Shown piece by piece: positions 22,118 to 33,799 of a DNA stretch of 64,000 bases. This DNA is from Misgurnus anguillicaudatus (Eukaryota > Chordata > Actinopteri > Cypriniformes > Cobitidae). A program made the translations under genes and the position numbers. Where the stretch lies: NCBI RefSeq assembly GCF_027580225.2, contig NC_073356.2:7719001-7783000 (forward strand), given 5' to 3'. Position 1 is the stretch's first letter; the number at the start of each line of letters is the position of its first letter. The notes under the pieces are model-generated. The model ran no database searches. It had not been told where the DNA came from and saw nothing but the letters and a program-made list of their open reading frames with translations.

Positions 22118-22722
22118 TGTCTCAACGGAATCCGCGCCCCTCAGATTTCCGCGGAGAACTCCTCGGAATTAATGCCCGTGATTGACAAGCATACATACAC
22201 CGCGCTTGAGTGTGTTTGTGACCAGTAAGCGTCATTGACAACAAGCACACATACAAAGCCTCGTGCGTTTGTGAGCGGCATTGACAAGTACATAAACCCT
22301 GCGCGTGCTGTTTGCTGTGATTGTTTTTAATGATAAGAGCGTGAACCATTTGATATTTGAGATGATATAAAACTTACCACTGAGTTAAGCAGATCTGTCT
22401 CTGTCGTTTATGTGACGCGACACTCAGCACATCATCATTTACAAGACGAATGCTCTTGTTATGTTTAATATAAAGTTTACATTGCATTGTGAAAATGATG
22501 AAATTATCTTCATACGTGATTAATTCATAATTATTAACACAAGCGTTTTTATTTGCTATAATATATATAAACAATAATATATGTCATTTTATATAGGCTA
22601 CAAACTATAATTCTATCTTGACATGCACATTATCTGGTTCATGATGGTCCAGTTTAATTCAGAGGACTTATTGGCTTGGTGTATTCATTTTAATTGTAAG
22701 CCTTTGAAAAGTAATTATACTT
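22118..22722. mobile_element. Fragment of the ACGGAATCC hAT family
   Basis: Starts within CAACGGAATCCGCGCCC and shares with the complete short copy at 29496-29893 the phrases CACAAGC.TTTTTAT, AATAATATATGT, GACATGCAC and TTGTAAGCCTTT. Similarity stops near 22722, where the gag-like retroelement begins. The interior (CAAGCATACATACAC and related words) is longer than in the 29496 copy. Confidence 0.6.
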
Positions 22723-24930
22723 TGGCTAGGATAGAGACCTTATGGAGCTTAGGCGGGACCGTAGCTGACCTAAATGACTCAGGGAACTCAGAGACAACCA
22801 TCTCGGCCATTACAGGAAGCTCGGGGCCCGGTGACAGGCCTTATGGTCAAAACAGGAAACTCAGAAATGTTAGGCTCAGCAAACCTAGTCAGGGCAATTT
22901 GCTCACAAAACTCAACTTCAGTCTTCTTATCCAAAATAGGAAATGTCTTTGACTCACGTGATCTTAGTGACTCAGTAGCTCAGTAATGACAAATGGCTCA
23001 GTGGTGACTGATGGCTCAGAGACAGAACAGGTAGGAGGCTCAGGTTCAGACCCTCTAGTTGTGGAAGAAAGATCAAGAGACACTGGTCCAAACTCTCCAT
23101 CCGTGACAGGCAGTGCGTCAGATAGCTCCAATGAACTAGTCTCGGGGGCTTGGGAGACATCACAGGGGACAGAAGAGCAAAGGACAGACCACACACCCCT
23201 GGGTTAAGGTAAACTTAGAAAAATCAGAGTCTGAAGAACGTACCTCTGTTGCCACCCTGAGAGCAGGAGCAGGTATAATGATGGCCTCCTTAATAGGAAC
23301 AGTTATGGCAACGGCCCTCTGGGGAATGGGTACAGGAAGGGGAACCAGAGTCTGAAACACAGGTGCAGGCATGACAGCCACCATCCTGAGAACTGGTGTG
23401 GATGTAACAACGGCCTCATTAAGAACAAGTGCAGATGTAATAGTGGCTTTCTGAAGAACAGACGCAGGGATAATGGTGGCAGTCTCAAACATTGGTGCAG
23501 ACATGACATCAGCCATCCTAGGAACAGATACAGACTTGACGGCGGCCATCTTGATGACGGGTAGACTCCAGCGATTCAATAGAGAAAGGTGTTCTTTTAA
23601 TAACCAGTCTGGAACCTTGTCCTGGTCTAGCTGGCATGATGGGTTCAGAAATTACCAATTTTGGAGCAGAAGTGATTATTCCAGCCGTCCGCACTGACAC
23701 CAATGGCATATCTGCCAAACTGGAAACTAACCTTCTCGTTCTATAATCCTCCATAGACGCCGAACAGGTGGCCATCTTGTGACGTGACTCAGGTGAATCA
23801 GATGACTCAGGTGAATCAGATTCAGGTGAAGGAGACGACTCAGGTGAAGCAGGTGAAGCAGACGACTCAGATGAATCAGATAAAACAGGCGACTCATGTG
23901 CGGTGGCAGCCATCTTGTGAAGTGGCTCGGATTTCACCGTTGAAGCGACGGAGGGAGAGAGGACTATGTTACTGCTGACAATAGGCTGCTCAGGTGTGGA
24001 CTTTGTTGGCGTCGTCGTTTGCGTGGACAGCGCGAGGGAGTAACTCTCACCGGCTCGACCGTTGTTAGCGTTGAGGCTGCAGATCGCGCCTCGGGGCATT
24101 CCGATGTGGTTAGCGCACATCTGGGGCTACGTATGTCCACGTAACGGGCGAATAGAAAGAAATCAAAATCAACAACCCCACACAAATCCTCCAGCGGAAC
24201 GGGTTCTCCCAGGCAATGGTTAAACCATAATTTCATCTCATTGTTATTGAGACCTAAACCACGGGAGTCCTACCAAAACCTCCAGGCGAATTCTTCTACC
24301 GATTCCCCTTGCGGACGCAGGAAAGCCAATCTAGCTCGTCTGAATCTCCACTCCTCTTCAGACATAGAAGGAGAGAGACGAATGCCGGAAGAACAAATCC
24401 TACCCGCGGGGCTCACAGACGAGCTAGGTACTGCTGGATCCTTTTGACGTTCCATTCTGTCACAAGGGCACACAGACAAAGAGAGAGCGGATCCAAATGC
24501 AGTACGAAAAAGTTTATTTAAGGTAACAAAAACAAAGCATAAACACGCAGGGCAACAACGTTGTAACAAACACAATGGAACGTAAACAAGTGTTGAACAG
24601 GAAGTGACTACATACAAAACAATAACCAATCAGAATACAGAAACAATGACACTAAACAAGGGGGAGGAGCAAGCAACAAATAAAAAACCATAGCAACTGA
24701 AGAGGGGAAGGAGACAAAATCAGACAAAGGGAAAAAGACAGGCATAACCAGATTTAAACTCTCAAAATAATACTAAAACACAACAGCAATACAATGCAAC
24801 ACAAAGACAAAGAACAGAGGTACAAATAATCAAACTAATCTTAAGCATTGCAAAGAAATAATAAACAACAAAACACATACAGAGAATCACAATACAGGGC
24901 TAGTATTATGTACAGCAGTATATTATACAG
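22723..24930 (-). mobile_element. Retroelement fragment with gag-like region
   Basis: The element lies on the minus strand inside a hAT remnant. Its 5' flank (24930-24460, read in reverse) has an AATAAA-like segment and ends CTTGTGACAG just before the start codon, like the 3' edge of an LTR followed by a leader. Beyond that is a gag-like frame and nothing resembling protease, polymerase or integrase. No second LTR copy is visible at the 22723 side. A truncated LTR-type retroelement is the simplest reading. Confidence 0.5.
22740..24457 (-). pseudogene. Gag-like first reading frame, interrupted
   Basis: From the ATG at 24455-24457 the minus strand reads MERQKDPAVPSSS, then LAFLRPQGESVEEFAWRFW, a TAG stop near 24271, and continues in the same frame with LNNNEMKLWFNHCLGEPVP. 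This helical, tryptophan-containing part looks like a retroelement capsid (gag) domain. After a frameshift near 24030 comes a long serine, proline and glutamate-rich region with repeated SPESS and HKMAT motifs. It is followed by a hydrophobic repeat zone with T.ALVL, TPVLRM and PAPVFQ. Coding character fades towards 22740. Fish retroelements with HKMA-type repeats are familiar to me, but I cannot place this copy in a clade. It is inactive. Confidence 0.55.
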
Positions 24931-24975
24931 ATACACACCCAGGTATCGGATCGGTACTCGGTATTCAATTAATGT

Positions 24976-25535
24976 TATTGCTCATCAAGTGAATTAACAC
25001 ACATCATGATTTGTATTGTGTCATCTAAACACAACACAAGCACCACTCTTCTGAACAATATTAACTACAAAATTCTCAAAAAAATCAAAGATAAATAAAC
25101 ATAAAACACTAACAAGTATTTTAGTTAAAAACACCAAAAAATGCTTTTAATAAAAAAATTTCCAAACGCAAAACATGCTGGGAACTACAAGTCCACGAGT
25201 TAGTTATGTCTACCAAAATCAATCATGTAGTTTTAACACAAAATTATTAAGTTAATTTCCTTCTTACAATATGAGGAGATTATATGTGATAAATTTAAGT
25301 TGAATTTACTCAATAATTTGTTCATTTAGAATCACTCACTGTTTAGTTATTTTTCATTTAAATCGTGTTAAAAAACAAGATTTTTTACATAGAGAGTTTA
25401 CTTATTTCATTTAGTTAAATCTCCTTAAAGGCACATAATCATGCTGGAGAAGTCTATTCGGGTGCTGCATTTAAAAAAAGATGTTTTTCAACTACAGTAG
25501 GCACAATTAAATTTTTAATTCTGTACTAAACACAC
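24976..25535. other. AT-rich stretch without a supported gene
   Basis: No coherent frame on either strand. The text is A-rich with runs such as AAAAACACC, and no inverted-end element could be defined. Confidence 0.45.
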
Positions 25536-26110
25536 ACTGTCAGCAGTGTTGGGAACATTTCTTTAAAAAAGTAATAAGTTATAGTTACTTCTCACAAATA
25601 GTAACTGAGTTAGTAACTGCATTACATCATTATAAAAGTAAATAATTACCAGGGAAAGTAACTATTGCGTTAATTAAACGTTCAAATATTTTAAATAACT
25701 TGGATGCCCCCAATATTAAATCTGTTAAAAGCGGAGTGCACAATGTTTGAAAGCCAATGTTGATATTTGAAATCACCTAAACAAACACGCCCCTACCCCA
25801 ATAGAATCTGGACCTTCTTTTGATAGACCCGCCCCACACATACGCAACCCGGCAAGGATGTCGGTTAGTAAACACGCTCCTTACTGCTGATTGGCTATAA
25901 GTGTGTTTTGGTAGACGGCCCGTCTCCTTTTCCAAAGCGTTTTTCAAACATTGTGCACTCCGCCTTTAAATGGATTAAATGGATACTAAAGAGAAACCAC
26001 TAATTTTGTAGCAGCATGTGATGATGTGAGGTGCTTCATTAGATCAGACTTGCCACATACGTGGAGAGACTCTTTCTCCATGAGCATTACATAATCTGTA
26101 AGGTTGCACG

Positions 26111-27387
26111 CAGAGGCGGACAGAGTACACAGCTTCATTACTTGAGTAAGAGTACAGTTACCCCTTGCTAAATTTTACTCAAGTACAAGTAAAAGTACTG
26201 CAGTCAGATGTCTACTCAAGTAAAAGTAAAAAGTACTTGTTTTTAAAAGTACTTGAGTATCAAGAGTACAAGAGTAAATTTTTAAATGTTGCATTACTAC
26301 TGCCACAGTACACATTGAACCATGTGAGATGATTGACAGCTGTACAGCAAATGATAAAGCTCTGATGTCAAATCTGACACGAATCAGGAAGAGGGGACAC
26401 ACATCTCACTCCGTTCGCTCTTTGAGCTCTTCAAATCGCATAATTCAGTGGAAAATGAATAGAAATCTTATTCTGTAAGACTAAATATTTTACTAATTAA
26501 TGAATTAATCATTATTTCTCCAAATATGCGCACCATTGTACTATAGCCCTGGCGGATTCTGTATATTTTATGTATTTGAATACAAATAAAACGGAAAAGA
26601 TGAGAATAAATGTTTTATGAGTGATGATTTCTATTCAAAATAACAAACGTTACAGATTAATTATTTTGCACTCCTGGCATAAATTAAGAAATTAATGTCA
26701 CTGCAAACCAGTTTAATAACAAACAGTGGTCAAATGATGAAGCTGGAGTCTTAAACCTGTCTTGTGATGCTGAGTTTGTCCAGACCAAGTAAGAGTGTGA
26801 TGTTTTGAAGAGTAATAAATTTGAACAACAATAATCCAGGATCACCAGTGATCCCTGCCACTCTCAAGGGGTTGAATTTTTGTAAGCGGTGATGAAGTTT
26901 TGTTTTGGTAAACACAGCAAACACTTAAAGCGAAAACTATCATTAACTTGTTTAGAAAATTAAAAAAGTCTGGCGAGGTGGAGCCACGGGTTGTCACATT
27001 CCCAGGATGGACCTGCTGTGTCTTCATCCATTGTTTCGTCCATGATTTCTTCTCTTATCTAAATCTGACTATTGGTACTTTGGCGGAAAGCTGAAGGTGA
27101 TAGCTGATAGGCTGTCCCAATCAGTGGCGCCTGCACAATCCAATCACGTTTGAGAAAAGGGTTTCTGAGATGTTTCTTTTTTCCTTTTTTTTTAGAAGAA
27201 GTAACGGGTACTCACGGTTATGGATAGAAATGTAGTGGAGTAAAGAGTACAATATTTGCCTCTCAAATGTACTTGAGTAAAGTCATGAGTACTCCCCAAA
27301 AATAATAATCAAGTAAAGTACAGATCCCTCAAAATTGTACTTAAGTACTGTACTCAAGTAAATGTACTCCGTTACTGTCCGGCTCTG
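26111..27387. mobile_element. hAT element, CAGAGGCGGACAG...CCGGCTCTG, inner element 1
   Basis: A 1277-bp element with ends CAGAGGCGGACAGAGTAC and GTTACTGTCCGGCTCTG and dense subterminal ACTTGAGTA/TACTCAAGT repeats on both sides, probably transposase binding sites. Left duplication GTTGCACG is at 26103-26110. Its right duplication was split when element 2 landed beside it: GTTGCAC at 28644-28650 plus the following G at 28651 restores all eight bases. No intact transposase is present. Confidence 0.93.
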
Positions 27388-27394
27388 GTTGCAC

Positions 27395-28642
27395 CAGTGG
27401 CGAACCGTGGGTACTTCAGCTGGGCCTTCAAAATATGCAATGAAGTGCAAATGCCTCTCCATCCATAATACTAGGCTATTCGTACTTCGTTAAATCATAC
27501 AGTGAACGTGTAAAATATCTGAGCACGCAAAGTTATATTACAGAATGGGCATGTCTGCCTTTAAATGCAGTTTTAAAGTTTAAAATTACTTTAATCTAAC
27601 TGATAAACACAAATACAGATTCTGCTGCTCTGTAATGACAGGGGCTCTGTAAATTTGCATTTAACAAGCTTAAATTAAGTTCTTTAATTTGTTTTTTATT
27701 TTTTGGAAATATATATTTAGCTGTAGGATACCTTGTTAATCTTTTTCATAAGGGGAAATATAGCACCCTGCGTTCTCAGTGCACCTCCTTGTGGCTTATA
27801 ACTGTTGTCGGGTATAGCGAGGTAAAAAATATTTGAATGTTTTCGCATTCTCTCAGATTTAGTTAGGAAATGATATTGTATGTAATTCGGCGTCGTCTGT
27901 CAGTCATTACTATCCTCGCGTAACAAGTGAAACTGTCAGGAAGTAAAAGTATAATTGAACCCATTATTTTTCTCGTGTTCGCGTCATATGCAGGCTCCTC
28001 TGCACGCGCTTCTCCCAGCTGTGCTCTTCACGAGTACGCGCTTAAGTTATTTCGTTTTTACCTCAGCCCTATCAAGCTAGCCACAACGTCAATCACGTTT
28101 TCCGCCATTTACCTCAACCACTCTCACCGCAGAAATTCGGGCCATTAGACTGTATTAATATTAACGGTCTATGATCTTCGTCTTTTCGTGTTTTATGGCA
28201 GCTCGCATCCAGTTTGTTGCATGATTAGGACTTCATGAAGGCTTACAATGTTTTGTTTTTTGCCCGCCCACTGGAAATCAAAACGTGATTGGTCGATTTG
28301 CCCGTCACTCTTCACACCAAAACACATTGCTTGGCCTTCCCTGGGATTCATGAAGTCCTAACCAATGGATGAGCCAGATAACCGGGCCTTAATAGAGACA
28401 GACGATTCTGATTGGATTAGATGTTTTCATGACATGAACCTGACAGTAAGCTTAACGTTAGAACATAGATGAGAGAAAATATATTACATGTATTGTATTA
28501 AATTGAATTAAATAGAAATAAAAAAATGTAACAACATATTTTTATTGAATATTATTTATTTGTATTATTATAATAAAAAATATTTTTATAAATTTTTTAG
28601 GCCTTCTCTGAAGGCGTAGAAGGCCCTGAAGGTTCCCCACTG
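27395..28642. mobile_element. hAT element copy B, complete, inner element 2
   Basis: A 1248-bp element starting CAGTGGCGAACCGTGGG and ending GGTTCCCCACTG, with GGCCTTC repeated just inside both ends. It is flanked by perfect 8-bp duplications GGTTGCAC at 27387-27394 and 28643-28650. The first G of the left duplication is the last base of element 1, so copy B inserted exactly at the edge of element 1 after that element was in place. It is the intact reference for the broken copy A at 13972-20398. Non-coding. Confidence 0.95.
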
Positions 28643-28935
28643 GGTTGCACGTTACATAAACATTCCTGCCTTTCACCTCAACAATGGAAAAGTAGTGCTT
28701 ATTATACTTTGTGTTTGATTCCTAGATTTGTCCTAGTTGCTTTTTTAAAATAAAGTCGCTAAAGGGGTCTAGAAAGTTGGTAAATCCAGCGACAAAGTTG
28801 GCAACACTGCTCAGACTTTTTTTTACACTGTTTAAACTGCTCATACTGACTGTGCGTGTGCACGAACTCTGCCTCTGGTTGGCTAACGATGGAAATTAAG
28901 CCAATCATCATCAGCTATGTGATTGTCCCACCCCC

Positions 28936-28958
28936 AACACACACACACACACACACAC
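28936..28958. repeat. (CA)n microsatellite
   Basis: About eleven tandem CA dinucleotides within the outer hAT element. Confidence 0.9.
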
Positions 28959-29495
28959 TTAGTAAAACATTGCCTGTCTGGCAGAGAGAGAAAGCCTACT
29001 CGGGTGAAAATCACTTCAGTGAGATCAATTATAGTAACGCGCAGCATTTTAATGTCAGTTAATGAAAAAATAACGCTGATTACTTATAACGCCGTCATTC
29101 CCATCACTGACTGTCAATGGCGTAGATGTTCTTTCACTGTCAAATGTTTTATTTGTAAACATGGCAACAATGAACAAATGTGGACTGCAGCTCACAACTC
29201 TCTTCTAAACTGTCAGTCTGAGCATTAAGAGCTTGATGCTATAGCAATTTGTAGGACTGTTTACAGTGGCAAAGATATAGTATCTGACCTTTCCCTAATA
29301 TTTTACTTAATCTCCTTGCAGCCTAATGTTTACAGCCACAGTCTGCTTCTATTCAGAAAAAGCAATTCTAAAAAGCAAAAGCAAACTATTCAGTAGCACT
29401 CTGCCCATGTGATATTTCATAGTTGTTCTTTGTATATGGTAGTAGGCTATAGTTTGGTGAAATGTATAGCATAACATAGCACAACATATCATAGC

Positions 29496-29893
29496 CAGGC
29501 CCAAACGGAATCCACACCCGCAGATTTTTGTTGATACATGCTAAATTTATAATGAGAACGTATTGACACAAGCTTTTTTATTCTGCTATAATATATCAAA
29601 CTAAAAACAATAATATATGTAATTTTATATACAAAAAATAAATCTGGACATGCACAATATCTGGTATATGTTGGTCCACCAGTTTAATTCAAAGGACTCA
29701 TTAGTGTGGTGTATTCATTTTCCTTGTAAGCCTTTTAAAAAGTAATTATTTTACATGCAATTTTGTAAAATTTACAGCGTAAGATCTCTTATATCTTTTT
29801 AAAACATTCAAAATAATTCAGCAGAATTCTGCAGATTTTCCGAAAAGATTCCATATAAAAAGCAAAAAAGTCAGCAGATTCTGCCTGGCACTG
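29496..29893. mobile_element. Short hAT element, CAGGCCCAAACGGAATCC start
   Basis: A 398-bp non-coding element from CAGGCCCAAACGGAATCC to TTCTGCCTGGCACTG. GCAGATTTT/CAGAATTCTGC words sit inside both ends. The flanks ATCATAGC (29488-29495) and ATTATAGC (29894-29901) agree at seven of eight bases. It landed in a local run of CATAGCATAG-like repeats. Related to 22118-22722. Confidence 0.75.
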
Positions 29894-29981
29894 ATTATAG
29901 CATAGCATAGTATAGTGTGTTGAAATATAGTACATGTCTGCTGACAGAAAAAAAGACTATAAAAATGTAATTACACTGTTT

Positions 29982-30060
29982 GCAGGGTTGGCCCAAGCTT
30001 TTATGTGCTCCTAAGCAGAATTTCCTGTTGGGGGCCCGCTGTGTTGTTAACGCCTGATTA
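29982..30060. mobile_element. Isolated hAT-type end, CAGGGTTGGCCC
   Basis: CAGGGTTGGCCCAAGC followed by CTAAGCAGAAT and GGGGGCCCG resembles one end of a hAT family. A similar end in the opposite orientation is found at 54800-54873, ending AAAACTGGCCCTG. No partner end was found nearby. Confidence 0.4.
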
Positions 30061-31403
30061 TTTACGCACTAAATCTTACACACCTATTATTAATTGAATT
30101 AGTTGGGATGTAGGAATGTCTTAAACAACACACAAAAAAACATTGGATAGCAAAAAATTTCTGAAAAGTGCTGTAAAATTAATATATGTGTCTATACCAC
30201 ATTTATATAGATTGGTGATCTATACATGAATATTAAATATACTGTCTGAAACCAGTCGCCATTTACAATAATTGAATGAATGATTAATACCAACATTTAT
30301 GTGTGTTTAAAAATGTGAAGATGTGAAGGAGGAGGAGATTTATTCATGCATCAGCCTTAAAGTTGATTTAACACTTTTGCATAGGATACACTTGTGTATC
30401 TTGCTTATCACGCCTCAAGAAGCCTCCTTACTCCTCATGGTGCAATTAAAGAATTAAGTTGTCCTACAAGATGACAAAGCTCGATTGGTTTCCAGGTCGT
30501 ATGATGTAGGATGTAGGAGTGAGGAAGCATGTTGAGAAGTACCCTAGATCTTGTCAAAAAGAGAAAAATTTGGCTTGAAGAAATGGACAAATACAATCAT
30601 ATCCCCTGGACTGGCCTAGCATGCCTGAATCAACAGTTAACATTACCTTCTTAGGGAAAAAGAGAAAAGGCTTGGCATGTTGTGAGGGGTATGATTTAGT
30701 GTAAGAGTGGAAATGTATCTTGTGTGACAGCGTGTCATGCCTTGGGTTTAAACAACAGCAGCGTACGCAAAGCTCAGATACAATTTGCTTGTTTTTCTTT
30801 GATAATGTGGTGACAAAATGAAAAAAAAAAGATTCAGATCCTCTCAAGAGTTGTAGAGCCACTGGCATTCTGAAGTCTGTCAGGAGAAATTGTTTTTGTT
30901 TGCTTGCTGCCCAATACCACTGTAGCCATCTGCTGTCAGCATATGTTTATGAAAGTCAAATCCAAACTTTTACTCCAAAGTTTAGCTTTTACTGCTTGAC
31001 TTGAGCTACAGTGGTGTAATGTTGAGTATGGTGATGATGATGATGATCAGGGAACCACGTTTAGAGGTATGTGAGCATTACAAGGGCTCAGGTCAGGCAC
31101 CAGGACATCCCGGATCTCAAGGGAACATCATAGACAGAAGATTAAAGATCCCACTGTAGCAGATTTTTCCATGATGGTGACTATCATCCATCTGTGTCAG
31201 TCAACGCTTAAGAGATTGAAAGGGCCATTTTTCCCTGAACATCTTTCAATTCCTGGTGGACTGGTTTATTATGTGTTATCTACCTTTATACACTACCTAC
31301 ATTAGTCTTCAAGTCAGGCTGAATGTGTATGTTTTTGTCATAAATGTGGAGCTGAATTATGATAAACAGGATGCCAAAGGTATTTTTTTTAGATGTTGAA
31401 ACA
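30061..31403. other. Stretch without a supported gene
   Basis: Contains a short (GAT)n run near 31027-31047. The 104-codon minus-strand frame at 30554-30868 has no domain, no splice context and poor coding character. No TE ends were defined. This is one of the few parts of the window that may be ordinary unique intergenic sequence. Confidence 0.4.
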
Positions 31404-32145
31404 TAATTCAGATATCGGCCCCGATCACGTGGTTTCAGACTCGATCAGAATCGGACGGCACCTCCAGATCAGGACTCGGATACATATGCAGGGTTTAAAA
31501 TCCGGCGTTAAGGTCTCGCTCTGCTCCGTGCCAGTGTACGCGCTGCGCTGGTGCGTGTGAACTGACGAGAAGAGAATAATGACGTGTTTTCATTTATAGG
31601 CTTCACACTCGTGCGTGCGGGGAACCCACGACAAAATCGGGTTTATACCGCTCATTTAAACGACGCGTTTATCGTTTTTGTCACCATGTGCTCAGACACA
31701 GCTCCGCGTCTCACTCAGAACCTCAAGAACGTGCATTCGTGCAGGATCATTTGACATTACTGTAGAGATGAGAGATAGAGAGAAAGGTAAGAATAGTGCA
31801 CACGTCGAGAAAACTTAATAAAAGTCTAGAAACAAAGTATTAAAGTATGTCTAGCCATGTCACTCATCTCATTACAATATGTTAACTAGATAACTGGATA
31901 CAACTGATTGTATAGTTTAATAAAATAATGTATTTTGATTATACAGATTAATTACGACCTAACTATAGGCATTTTATAACTAACTGCTGACCAGCTTAGG
32001 GAATGTCTATGGCTAATTTATAAGATATATTGCTGAATCAGTATGCTGTTTTTTTTGTTAATTGAGTCTTTTTGGGTAGTCTATCTTATGCCTAGAATTA
32101 GTCAAGGAGGTTGATTCTTATAACTTCCTTCAAAGTTTGATCAAT

Positions 32146-32220
32146 TGTGCATAATGACATGTGCAACAAATGCATATAGGGACACCCTATATGCATTTGT
32201 TGCACATGTCATTATGCACA
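32146..32220. repeat. Perfect 36-bp palindrome with 3-base loop
   Basis: Positions 32146-32181 and 32185-32220 are exact reverse complements, separated only by ACA. The left arm starts TGTGCATAATGACATG and ends GCATATAGGG. Perfect arms with so short a loop are unstable in replication, so it is either very recent or maintained. Confidence 0.95.
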
Positions 32221-33051
32221 TAATGTGCATAATTTAAAGTTCAGGTTTTAAAGTTTGGGTCAACCTGTGGCACAGTTTTAAAACTGAAACTTATAAAATC
32301 CTATCAGAGGTCCAAAATGTCTTTGAAACACACCAGTAGCTTTGCTGTCATCAGGATTTAACATGTTACCCCTCGAACCCTCGCTCCTAACAGAGCATCC
32401 CCACAAAACAAATCCCAATTTAACCCCTGCACATATACAGTAGGGGAGAGTGGGGTAAAGTGAGACATCGGGTAAAGTGAGACACCCCCTGTATCTAGGC
32501 AACGGAACACATTTGTGGTCCTATGACTATTATGTTTTTAAGCCCCTCAAATTTCCCCTTGGCCATGAAGGACAGGACCTCATGCTGCTGTGGTTAGCAT
32601 GTTTTTTTCACAAAATATATTTTTTGCTTGTAAAAGTAAATTTTCTTGCTCTCAACTTAATCAACTGTTGTGCCAATGCAAATTGATTCAGGTAGAAAAA
32701 CTTATATCACACATGTTTATGAACTACCAACATATAAAACCTTGTGTTGATGCTAGCTGAAGATTAGCCTGAATTTCCAAGAGAGAGAGTTTTTTCCCAA
32801 AATGTGGCGGTGGGGTAAAGTGAGACAAATGCGGTGGGGTAAAGTGAGACATGAGGCACAAGTTCAGTTTAGTCTAAAACATACTTTAATGTAATATTAC
32901 ATTACATTACATATGTTTTATTTTAATGTTATAAACATTGCAGAAAAACCATTATGCCTAGTCAATACACCAGGAAGACAGCCTGGGGAAAAACACCCCT
33001 TGAGGAGATGGAGAGTGCAGCTGCTTAAGTCAAGGAAGGAAAGAAGTCTCT

Positions 33052-33623
33052 AATGCTACGTATACACACCAAACGCGAGGCATCGTGGTACTGTGGGTTC
33101 ACACCAGACACAAGTTCAACAATTTGCGCAAGTAGATTACATACAAAGTCAATGCAAAGACGTGATCAGACACGTCCTCGCGTGTGGCGATGCGAATGAC
33201 GTGATATGGGTGGCACGTTTGCCACAAAAACACGTGCTATTCGCTGCAAACACGTCTTCGCCCAATTTGAAAATATTCAACTCGAGCGACCAATTCGCAT
33301 TACACAATGTTAAATCCTGCGAGTAATCTAGATCAAGTAACGCGATGCCCCGCATTTGGTGTGTACGTAGCATTACTCACTCTAGATTACTCACAGGATT
33401 TTACATTGTGTCATGCAAATTTTTCGCTCGAGACAAATATTTTCAACTTGGGCGAAGACATGTTTGAGGTGAATAGTGCATGTTTTCGCGGCAAATGCTC
33501 TGCTCATATGGCGTCATTCGCATCGCCCCAGGGGAGGATGCGTCTGATCATGTCTTTGCATTAACTTTGAATGTAATCTACTTGCACAAATCGTTGAACT
33601 CACGTCTGGTGTGAACCCACAGT
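33052..33623. mobile_element. Compound foldback: two interleaved inverted-repeat MITEs
   Basis: Two inverted structures overlap. AATGCTACGTATACACACC at 33052 pairs with GGTGTGTACGTAGCATT ending at 33374. ACTGTGGGTTCACACCAGAC at 33090 pairs with GTCTGGTGTGAACCCACAGT ending at 33623, and 33090-33330 as a whole is an inverted, diverged copy of 33376-33623. The simplest account is an element with TACGTAGCATT ends into which, or beside which, an inverted second half was added. Non-coding; the short open frames here are by-products. Confidence 0.7.
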
Positions 33624-33799
33624 AAGAGCAGCTGCAAGGGATAGAAATATTGATAGATGGTTCTGATTGTCTTTTGCGCTGACCCGCAGACACTAGCTGG
33701 CTCTAAGGGTCCTTTGTTCTGACCCCCAGACTGCGTTCTAATCTAACTGGTTCTATATGTCATTTGAATGTTAATTAAAAAATTTGAATTGTCGAAGCC

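Larger units (their letters stand above)
21807..24975. mobile_element. hAT-like remnant with CCGATAC-rich ends
   Basis: The left side TAGAGTTGTTCCGATACC followed by AGTATCGG and further CGATACC words, and the right side CAGGTATCGGATCGGTAC near 24943, are the subterminal repeats of a common fish hAT family. The right terminus itself is missing. Two later insertions, 22118-22722 and 22723-24930, occupy most of the inside. Confidence 0.55.
25544..29109. mobile_element. Outer hAT element of a three-element stack
   Basis: The left end CAGTGTTGGGAACATTTC with repeated GTAACT words and the right end GCCGTCATTCCCATCACTG with TAACG words match the two ends of one common cyprinid hAT family. The flanks ACTGTCAG (25536-25543) and ACTGTCAA (29110-29117) agree at seven of eight bases. 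Removing the nested elements leaves about 1.0 kb with no transposase frame. It includes a (CA)n microsatellite at 28936-28958. Confidence 0.85.

Noticed and set aside
32102..32260. Origin or recombination hotspot signal
   Set aside because: Only the perfect palindrome supports it, and such structures also arise by template switching; no other evidence in the sequence.
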